Assembly (NCBI GenBank): GCA_000310025.1
Contig: FN648564.1
Coordinates: 611,083-675,082, forward strand
Length of the DNA stretch: 64,000 bases
Source of the DNA: Ectocarpus siliculosus
Lineage: Eukaryota; Sar; Phaeophyceae; Ectocarpales; Ectocarpaceae
Direction: 5' to 3'
The notes beneath the pieces are model-generated. The model was not told the origin of the DNA and made no database searches. It worked only from the letters and a program-made list of their open reading frames with translations. Below, one piece after another: positions 58,901-64,000 of the stretch. Position 1 is the stretch's first letter. Every line of letters starts with the position of its first letter. Position numbers and translations under genes: made by a program.

Positions 58901-59032
58901 AGGGGTGTCAGCGGCGGCTGAGGTGATGAGCACCACTAGCACGACCAGCAGCCGAAGAAGGTTCTTCGCCACCGTGACGAGGCCCGGAGGGCGGCAGCCT
59001 CGCCGAGGAGAGGAGATGACAGTGGTCATCAT
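42428..59032 (-). CDS. Gene C: 20-exon secreted modular beta-solenoid-like protein with fused X3/Z3, about 1796 residues
   Basis: Third paralogue. The joined exons total 5391 nt, open throughout. The order is X1-Y1-Z1, X2-Y2-Z2, fused X3/Z3, X4-Y4-Z4, X5-Y5-Z5, X6-Y6-Z6, X7, T1, T2, T3. It has the same signal peptide and the same architecture as gene B, but Y3 and the Cys-pair half of X3 are missing. Two X exons (X4, X6) carry expanded 18-residue repeats (E-Q-P-E-x-Q-Q-T-V-x-x-x-Q-L-V-E-T-V type). Its upstream region shares blocks with the upstream regions of both A and B. It is probably secreted; the function is unknown. Confidence 0.8.
43183..43427 (-). CDS. Gene C tail exon T2
   Basis: 245 nt, entering in phase 1 and leaving in phase 0. 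A Ser/Gly/Asp-rich stretch is followed by YWGDDVVLKVTDMGDV, donor GTG|GTGAGT. Confidence 0.8.
43730..44213 (-). CDS. Gene C tail exon T1
   Basis: 484 nt, phase 0 in and phase 1 out. It starts AGEELRFPSRMTSLNGRHVM, includes a run of about 11 Gln (CAG repeat) after Lys residues, and ends STAE plus one base at AAG|GTGCGT. Confidence 0.8.
43878..43911 (-). repeat. CAG microsatellite coding for poly-Gln in gene C T1
   Basis: About 11 CTG units on the plus strand, next to CTT units that encode Lys. It is absent in T1 of gene B. Confidence 0.85.
45012..45371 (-). CDS. Gene C exon X7
   Basis: 360 nt, 120 residues. It starts KDAHSLVNVRKGGEVYFGGE, has a Gln/His/Arg-rich stretch, and ends LTPTYLM at ATG|GTATGC. 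Like X7 of gene B it has no Cys pair. Confidence 0.8.
46224..46316 (-). CDS. Gene C exon Z6
   Basis: 93 nt, GDSSEIFTIEPEGYVGLHPT to ENGMK, acceptor GTGCAG, donor AAG|GTGGGA. Confidence 0.82.
46331..46362. repeat. AAC microsatellite
   Basis: About ten AAC units in the intron upstream of Z6 in gene C. Confidence 0.85.
46760..46894 (-). CDS. Gene C exon Y6
   Basis: 135 nt, TIEVTDKAVIVSNRNPLHFK, with the GVHFHVHEKATL core, acceptor ACGCAG, donor GAG|GTACGC. Confidence 0.84.
47170..47505. other. Probable false duplication around an N gap
   Basis: 47175-47295 and 47380-47505 carry the same sequence (a GGGAGAGC motif, a poly-G tract, GGCGAAAAACACGTGAACG, and the 3' end of exon X6). The left copy has several single-base differences and a changed splice donor. 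This fits an unmerged, low-quality read end. Confidence 0.6.
47296..47356. other. Assembly gap, 61 N
   Basis: N run between the two near-identical flanks just described. Confidence 0.99.
47487..48338 (-). CDS. Gene C exon X6 (about nine 18-residue repeats)
   Basis: 852 nt, 284 residues. It starts EDKNSRVLVKAGGALDVDGQ, continues with about nine 18-residue repeats and an Asn/Pro/Gly linker, and ends SCERLRFDRTTVLG ... EGDILCEDQR. The donor CGG|GTGAGG lies beside a gap-flanking duplication, so the 3' border deserves care. Confidence 0.82.
47757..48240 (-). repeat. 54-bp coding tandem repeat, about nine units (gene C X6)
   Basis: Units encode the pattern VEQPEEQQTVPVSQLVET with substitutions. 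The length is a multiple of three, so other frames are also open. The charge and hydrophobic spacing suggest amphipathic helices. Confidence 0.85.
48920..49012 (-). CDS. Gene C exon Z5
   Basis: 93 nt, RDSAEFFTVEPQGHLGLFAD to NDSIA, acceptor GAGCAG, donor GCG|GTGAGG. Confidence 0.82.
49415..49549 (-). CDS. Gene C exon Y5
   Basis: 135 nt, VIEISSEAMIYAAVDDLYMR, with the GVQFHVQQTGGL core, acceptor CCCAAG, donor GAG|GTGAGG. It is closest to gene B Y3. Confidence 0.82.
50041..50478 (-). CDS. Gene C exon X5
   Basis: 438 nt, 146 residues. It starts EDVHSLVALKKGGRFELDGR, has a Lys/Asn/Glu linker, and ends SCDELDLDRNPLHG ... TGDIVCDVKR. The 3' half matches gene B X3. Confidence 0.84.
50915..51007 (-). 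CDS. Gene C exon Z4
   Basis: 93 nt, GESGELFTVEPQGVLAMSAD to DNGTE, acceptor GCGCAG, donor GAG|GTTAGT. Confidence 0.82.
51711..51845 (-). CDS. Gene C exon Y4
   Basis: 135 nt, ILDVGHDVIVVSDKPDLRLK, with the GVHFVVNEKVSL core, acceptor CGTAG, donor GAG|GTACGC. Confidence 0.82.
52408..53082 (-). CDS. Gene C exon X4 (about five 18-residue repeats)
   Basis: 675 nt, 225 residues. It starts EDQHSRELVKEGGALDVDGQ, continues with about five copies of an 18-residue repeat and a Pro/Gly/Thr linker nearly identical to that of gene B X4 (PSPTPGDEHSTA), then SCNELRFERTPIQG ... DDIICTEKR. Confidence 0.83.
52712..52985 (-). repeat. 54-bp coding tandem repeat, about five units (gene C X4)
   Basis: Units encode VEQSEDQQRVSIPQLVET-like 18-residue blocks, the same family as 47757-48240. 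Confidence 0.85.
53688..53957 (-). CDS. Gene C fused exon X3/Z3
   Basis: 270 nt, 90 residues, one open frame. It begins as X3 (DDPHDTIHGSPDGDIITYG, Asn-rich linker) and passes through NILEQ directly into a Z exon (GDSAEFFTVEPQGHLGLYAD to DDGMA). In gene B about 1.1 kb lies between these points, holding the second half of X3, an intron, Y3 and another intron. The residues LEQ come from the former intron end before Z, and the Z splice acceptor CAG at 53781-53783 is still present. Alternatively the former acceptor could still be used, but no matching donor is evident upstream within X3. Confidence 0.72.
54508..54597 (-). CDS. Gene C exon Z2
   Basis: 90 nt, GDSVEIFNLHGELHLRGDQ to VDTRM, acceptor TCCAG, donor ATG|GTGAGC. 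Confidence 0.85.
55079..55219 (-). CDS. Gene C exon Y2
   Basis: 141 nt, VIEIAEGGNNVLFVAADTLY, acceptor GGGCAG, donor CAG|GTATTG. Confidence 0.85.
55754..56089 (-). CDS. Gene C exon X2
   Basis: 336 nt, 112 residues. It starts EDLHGMVRLAPDG, has a Ser/Asn linker two residues shorter than in B, and ends SCDDLPNERNPFEG ... ADIVCPEPK. Confidence 0.85.
57005..57094 (-). CDS. Gene C exon Z1
   Basis: 90 nt, DNKDGIFHVDGILGFLAEDP, acceptor GTAAG, donor CCG|GTAAGG. Confidence 0.85.
57506..57646 (-). CDS. Gene C exon Y1
   Basis: 141 nt, IIEVAQGYGDVLIFADTIMW, acceptor CAACAG, donor GAG|GTATGT. Confidence 0.85.
57750..58130. repeat. Intron-1 insertion in gene C, shared with gene B
   Basis: Counterpart of 31040-31395. 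Confidence 0.6.
58766..59032 (-). CDS. Gene C exon X1 (signal peptide exon)
   Basis: 267 nt, 89 residues, MMTTVISSPRRG, hydrophobic core LLRLLVVLVVLITSAAA, ending SCDDLAMDTTLVRG ... IMGDIICDKTK at AAG|GTGTGT. Confidence 0.85.
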
Positions 59033-59205
59033 GGTGCGGTGTTCCGTGTTTTGGTTGCTTCTATCAATCTTCTTGCTTTCGGTGGAGAGCAAAAGAGAGG
59101 AGTGAGAGGCAAGGCAGTGTGTAGCGGTGGAGCAACAGGCAACATCATCGGAGGAACGGGCTACAGGTAGGTGGGATCCACAACTTGGAATCAATTTTCA
59201 TTCTT

Positions 59206-59220
59206 GCATAAAATAATTTG
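59206..59220 (-). promoter_or_regulatory. Conserved A/T-rich promoter element, gene C
   Basis: Same TTATTTTATGC string, about 174 bases before the ATG. Confidence 0.4.
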
Positions 59221-59463
59221 ACCCTTACGCAAATTCGCTGTGGTTCCCAGACCCAAAACTACCGACGGTGCGCACCGGTCGTGCGCCTCCGATAGATGGG
59301 GGCATGTGCGGCAGACATGAGAAACGGGAAGCCCAAAGAGAAGTGTTTCTCTCCGTGGTAACCTTGGAAGGATTCAACACTGACGGGTGAAGTACGCCGC
59401 TCCGCATTCACCCGTTCACCCGCCAAATTTTGTTTCGTGTCGCCGGACAATCTTTTTTATTTT

Positions 59464-59471
59464 TTCACGTG
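59464..59471. promoter_or_regulatory. Single TTCACGTG upstream of gene C
   Basis: This is the only remaining unit of the element that is repeated upstream of A and B. Confidence 0.35.
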
Positions 59472-59696
59472 CAGTCACTGACGTCTTGCGGACCTCATCT
59501 CTTGTCTTGCCGGCTGTTTTTTTCGTTCGTTTTCGTGTCGAGTACATCATCAACGAACCTCCGCTAGCCATTCGAGGTGATATATATATACTGCATGTGA
59601 TGAGCCGGACGTGTGTTGAAAATCGACCGAGCTACCGGAATGTTTGACAATAACCCGATGGTGGTCATTCTTCTCCCTTGTCAATAGAGTACTAGT

Positions 59697-60635
59697 CTAG
59701 GGCCCCTCCGCCCCCAGCGGGCGCCGGGGCCCGAATCGCAAATTGAAGGTGGTTAGGTTGAATAGCAGGTCGATGCTTTAAGCAGTGTGGTTCAAGAAAG
59801 AGGTGTTTATATGAGCAGGGACCAAGTAGGTTACATGCGTTGAAAAGACCGTCAAGGGCGGGTTGAGGCGCGCGTCGGTGACGGATATGGCGTAATGCGG
59901 TCGCTCCCAGCATCGTCTTGTGTAAACATCTTCAACGTATGTTGTGTTTATGTATGTCAATACACCGCGCATTTCGCGGCCTTCTTCAGGAGAAGCCAGA
60001 GATAGAAAACGTCCCCGTTGACTTTGCGTGAACTGAGGAAAAATATCTTGGAAACCGAAGAAACAAAATGGAAATACGTTGCGAAATACTTGGGAAGTGA
60101 ATTGAACTACACTTAAGGGCGCACTGGGGATCGCAGTACTTCCTGTGACAAATCCAGTAAACGCCTGCATATCTCGGTTTTCCAAAGTCTACGTCCATCG
60201 CAAATTAACCGTCCGCCCCCTCGTGGACAATGTTAACGAGGCGGCAGATGGGCAGACAGCCAGAAAAATAGAAGCACAAGCAACAGCAAAAGGGAGATCA
60301 AGGTACCCAACAAATCAGAGTAGGCAGGGAGGACAGGAAAAAAGAAGCGCAGCACAGAGATGACGGTAATACAAAGGGCATACAACAGGAGTGTAGCATA
60401 CAGCAGGGAGGGGAACGTGGCGCAACAGCCTCAGCCGGATACATAGTTCGCCACAGGTGCTGCCTCGGCCGCCCTACTCGCTTCTACAGTACTGCCCGGT
60501 CGCGTTTCTTCCCTCCCACCGCCGTTTCCCCGACTCTCTTTCTCTTCGGTCCCGAGATGGCCGTACTCTCTGATTCTACTTCCCTCGCGCGCTGGGGCTT
60601 CGCGGACGCTTCCGCCTCCTGTAGAAGTGTGTGTT
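59697..60635 (-). mobile_element. Insertion-like segment upstream of gene C with a 135-codon open frame
   Basis: Homology to the gene A upstream region stops after CTTGTCAATAGAGTA and resumes near CATTGCAATCGGCGG. The segment begins with GC-rich inverted sequence (GGGCCCC ... GGGGCCC). It holds a minus-strand open frame, 60185-59778, containing SPEEGREMRGVLTYI, that looks protein-like but is not recognised. It may be a retroelement remnant. Confidence 0.4.
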
Positions 60636-60639
60636 GGGA

Positions 60640-63500
60640 CAGATAGCTTTCATTGCAATCGGCGGATACTTGTATGAAATGAAACAACAACAATAACGAC
60701 AACAGCAACAACAACAAGCACGGATGGATACAGATTTACGGTGAACGAGGATGGTTTGCGCCATCTGTTATAACTAGTCTACGATAGAAGCTTATTTTCT
60801 ACTCTTAGGTGTAGACCACCTTGCTTCTGACTCACCAGTCACACAGGAGGGTCCCTTCACGTTTCCTACCCTTAGGTTGCCCTTAGGGTTGAACGCAAAG
60901 GGGGGTATATTAAGCGGTAGCCCCATCTTTTATTGTTGTCTCTACAGACAATCATGGCAGAGGTTCGGCGGTTTATTTCTAAATGGCGAATCTTGTCGCT
61001 TCGGAGGGATTCGGACCCGACCTACAGCAATGACGCCATAGGGCATACGAGGTTCGTTTCCAACCGAGGCGCCACGTAGCCACTATTGAAACACCGGGGT
61101 TTCGGTGACATGTTCTATGCTACACGTCTAAGGTACAATCCCTGACTGAATATTTCAGTTTGTCAAAGGTCAGCCATATGGAGGGGTACCAAAACATTCC
61201 ACTGGAAAGAGCGATATGACAGGTGGGTATTTGTATTTCATCCAATCCGAAATCATGTGGGGATCGGCAGGTGAAAAGTCAATTTGAGGGGAGCGTCAAG
61301 AGTAGCCCTTTGCGGCGCTCAGACGGACGGCGATGAAAACTGTGAGTTTGGATCACACCGTTGGCGCATTACAGCACGTACTCACAGGAGAGGCGGGGGC
61401 GTGCCGTACTTTCATCGGTTAGCAGCTGCGGGGCGTCGCTTGTCTATGCAGATGGAGTGAGGGGGGAAAGGCCCCCAGCACGCTCATCACACAGTACAGG
61501 GTGGTTTCAGCAGCTGTAACATATTGAAAGGTGTAGGAAAAAGTGCAATGAGTCGAGCGCATCGGCCCTCACTTTTTGCACTCATGATACAGCTCCTTTG
61601 TTGTTAGTGGATGCTCTCGGTCGCCTCGCTCAAACACTCGGAGGTATTTGAGGCAGATCACGGGTCCACATTCATTCGTTCATTCGCCCACCGGCTGATG
61701 CCCTCGGGTAAATGCATGTTGCAATGAATAATGAAAGTGCCACCTCTTGGTCATCATTCGTCTTCGCAAATCCAACGTCTTGTGATGAAGCCACGATGAC
61801 TATGTCCATGCATCAGAGTCAGATATCGCGCTGTGGACGTAGGCTGCTACTCTTGGCTATCGTCTTGGAAACATGCAGTCCATCGATCGCATCGAGTGTG
61901 ACTTCCTGCAAAACAGTAACTGCCCATGGTTCAGCGCCCTGCAGGAAGTGAACCTTTTTGTCCCCACCCGGGCATCGGATTCCATCCATGCTGTTATCGT
62001 TGTTGTATTCGCGATAAGATATCGTATCACTAGCTCGCGGGAAAAAAGCGCAAAACCAACCTTACTTGAGAGCCTGCCATTCTGGCTCATTTGACTTGAT
62101 TTCAAAGAGTCGTGGGGGTAGACTGCATGGTATGTATGTTCCGAGCAGCCTCCACTGCGACTCTGTGCAAGAATCAACGGCTTCTGTTTTTCCCGACGCC
62201 TTCCGACTGATTTTGCGCCTTGCGTGTCTCGTGTCAATTCAGGTGCTCTTGCGTTTTTTTAAAGTCAGTCAACCCTACGTACCCGTGTTGATATTTCACA
62301 CTGGACTCAGAGTTGATGTTGTCGCCGAAAAGCCCGAAGATCAGCTATTACTGCTGTGGAAGTATTTACGAGCCGCGCCGATATCCAGCAACAACGTGTG
62401 TTTCATGCACTCAACATGAGTTGTGCAGCAATTTCTGCATGGTCTCGCGCAACATCAACATCGCCACCCACAACCAAAACAACATTAACTACAGACGGGT
62501 CGAACAAGCTTCCCCACACAACGAGAGGGAACGGACTCGGCAAACCACGACGGGTGCACCGGGCATGCTCAGATGCTCAGTCTCGGACGTTTTCCTCGTC
62601 CGGGCAAGGCTTGCTGCAAGTTCAAGACAAACTCACAGCTACATGAGTGAGATCGTACTACTGTAACGTACAGGAAAAAAAATGACAAATAGCTAATGTC
62701 GCCCGGGGCGTGTACCCAAAACCTCATGAAGCGGCACAAAAACGATTCTAAGCTTTTGGCGTTGCTCCCAACATTCACAACAACAGCAAGCGAAACGGTA
62801 TGCAACAAATCATGGTACGAAAAGAAATATTTCCCCCAAGATCACCGATTTCTGCGTGGAACAGCGAACAAAAAACGGGCGAGTGCACAAGGACACAGCA
62901 AAGAGCTCGCAGGAGGCGGCAAAAGAAGCGCTTCATGACCACGGCACGGGGTCGAAGGCACACAGCAGCGTATTGTTGCCCTCGTCTATAGCAGACGCCA
63001 AGATCGAAAAAGGCAGCCAACGCCACCGATGCCGCACTCGGGGGCTAAATCTTCAACTAACACGGGCTATGCCTGCAGCAACGACAGAGATAGCTCCAAC
63101 AAAGTGGCAGCAAAGACAATCGTTCGAATGTACAACAAACCGTCCTGATCTGATCCCGCAAACCGTGCTCCGTGCACGCCCTCGCCGCGACATATGCTTC
63201 CGTCCATCCTGCGGCTCTCCGCGATACGATACGTTGTCGAGGATCTACGTGGGGGCCCCCTTCACTCACTCCGAGTGCCGCAGTAAAATATTATCCCGGC
63301 GTACAGTACACGCGAACCCCGTCAAGGTTAAAAAAAAGAAGTCAGAGATTTTCACAATATATTGTATCGTTTGTCGTATGCACAAATAAATGCAGGTGGC
63401 TCTGTTTGCTCTAGAGCCGAAACCAACCCAACGATTTCGGCAACTAACGCAACACACTGAAGAAAGACAAAAACAAACAGCGTGCTGTAGGCACTCACAG
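60640..63500. other. Upstream flank of gene C, no convincing gene
   Basis: 60640-60900 matches 10180-10440 (upstream of A). 61780-63520 matches 33000-34740 (upstream of B). 60900-61760 shows no counterpart in the window and no recognisable gene. Confidence 0.5.
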
Positions 63501-63522
63501 CCCCCCCAACAACAGGACCGAA

Positions 63523-63703
63523 TCAGTCCATCCATCTTGAGTCATGCCGGCTATAGATCGCCGCCATGCGCACGTTCGTGTGCGTCCCGGACTCGACAGG
63601 CAAGCCTTCCCAAAAGTCTTCCAGCAGAAGCTCGGCGATGTTCTTTGTCTTGGGACGGACAGGCTCCGTGAATAGGAACAGCACCAACGCCGCAAACGTA
63701 TAC
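63523..63703 (-). pseudogene. Second copy of the last exon of the possible fourth gene
   Basis: Nearly identical to 34739-34920 but one base shorter (GCCGC-AAACG instead of GCCGCCAAACG), which shifts the frame near the exon start. Because sequence quality falls off just beyond, the indel may be an error and not real decay. Confidence 0.45.
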
Positions 63704-63726
63704 CTGGGGGGGGGGGGGGGGGGGGC
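63704..63726. repeat. Poly-G tract
   Basis: About 22 G, counterpart of 34922-34941. Confidence 0.8.
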
Positions 63727-63754
63727 GTTATGGTCAGGGTCTTGCTAGCCACAT

Positions 63755-64000
63755 TCAATTCCAAAGGTTGGGGAAAAATTTTTCCTGGGGGGAAAAATGG
63801 GCCCCCTTTTTTAAAAATTTCCCCCCGTACCAAGCCCCCAAAAGGGAAAGTTGGGGAAATGTTCAAAAAGGGAAAAGGGGTTTGGGATTTCGGGAAAGGA
63901 AAAGATGGGGGGGGGGAAAGAAAATAAAAAAAGGGCCCCCCCCATCCCCCCCAAACGCGAAAAAAAACAAAAAAATGATACCCACAACCGGGGTTGTTTA
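63755..64000. other. Low-quality sequence at the end of the window
   Basis: The sequence turns into short runs of repeated bases but still follows 34970-35200 in order (CGTACCAAGCC, TTTGGGATTTCGGGAA). It looks like a corrupted version of that DNA, not real sequence. Confidence 0.7.

Noticed and set aside
59972-59990. Hammerhead ribozyme-like core (CTGAAGA ... GAAA) on the minus strand
   Set aside because: The seven bases between the two core motifs cannot form a stem II, and no matching stem III with a cleavage site was found.
61000-61060. tRNA-like GGTCCGAATCC on the minus strand
   Set aside because: It resembles a B-box, but no acceptor or anticodon arm and no T-run terminator could be fitted.
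1-64000. CRISPR arrays, rRNA genes, bacterial operons
   Set aside because: None seen. The tandem repeats present are coding repeats or microsatellites, and the gene structure is eukaryotic.

Overview
The window is eukaryotic nuclear DNA. The genes are split into many short exons with GT-AG introns, and simple repeats, long homopolymers and a Penelope-like retroelement are present. No operons, rRNA genes or CRISPR arrays are seen. The combination of intron density, moderate-to-high GC and secreted repeat proteins suggests a stramenopile, perhaps a brown alga of the Ectocarpus type. That assignment is inference and was not tested by any search.

The main content is a tandem array of three paralogous minus-strand genes, called A, B and C here. 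A starts at 9225 and runs off the left edge. B runs 32343 to 13674 and C runs 59032 to 42428. Each starts with a signal-peptide exon ending in a Cys-pair motif. After it comes a repeated set of three exons: X (variable, N-terminal strand block, low-complexity linker, then SC-x-L ... G-x-V-x-ITGDI-x-C), Y (135-141 nt, V/I-rich, L-x-x-KGV-x-F-x-V core) and Z (90-93 nt, GDsaEiFtVepqGhLgL core). Nearly all of these exons are phase 0 at both ends. Joining the 22 exons of B gives 5586 nt (1861 residues), and the 20 exons of C give 5391 nt (1796 residues), each a whole number of codons with no internal stop. The sequence pattern suggests a secreted parallel beta-helix (beta-solenoid) protein. The family and function are not recognised.

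The copies differ in informative ways. Gene A carries a 5.2 kb insertion with a decayed Penelope-like reverse transcriptase in intron 2, and a 1.4 kb GGCGGTAC-rich element with a pol III-like unit in intron 3. Gene C has lost about half of X3 and all of Y3 by a deletion that fused X3 in frame to Z3. An 18-residue repeat in X exons occurs about 9, 5 and 1 times in different exons. Modules have been duplicated inside B and inside C together with their introns.

Other regions: 9.2-13.7 kb is the flank between A and B. 32.3-42.4 kb is the flank between B and C and contains a possible fourth minus-strand gene (36801-34739). 59.0-64.0 kb is the upstream flank of C. It combines blocks found upstream of A and of B and ends in a partial second copy of the fourth gene. 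The last ~240 bases look like low-quality sequence. There are three N gaps (5316-5439, 22899-22908, 47296-47356), and the third is flanked by a probable false duplication.
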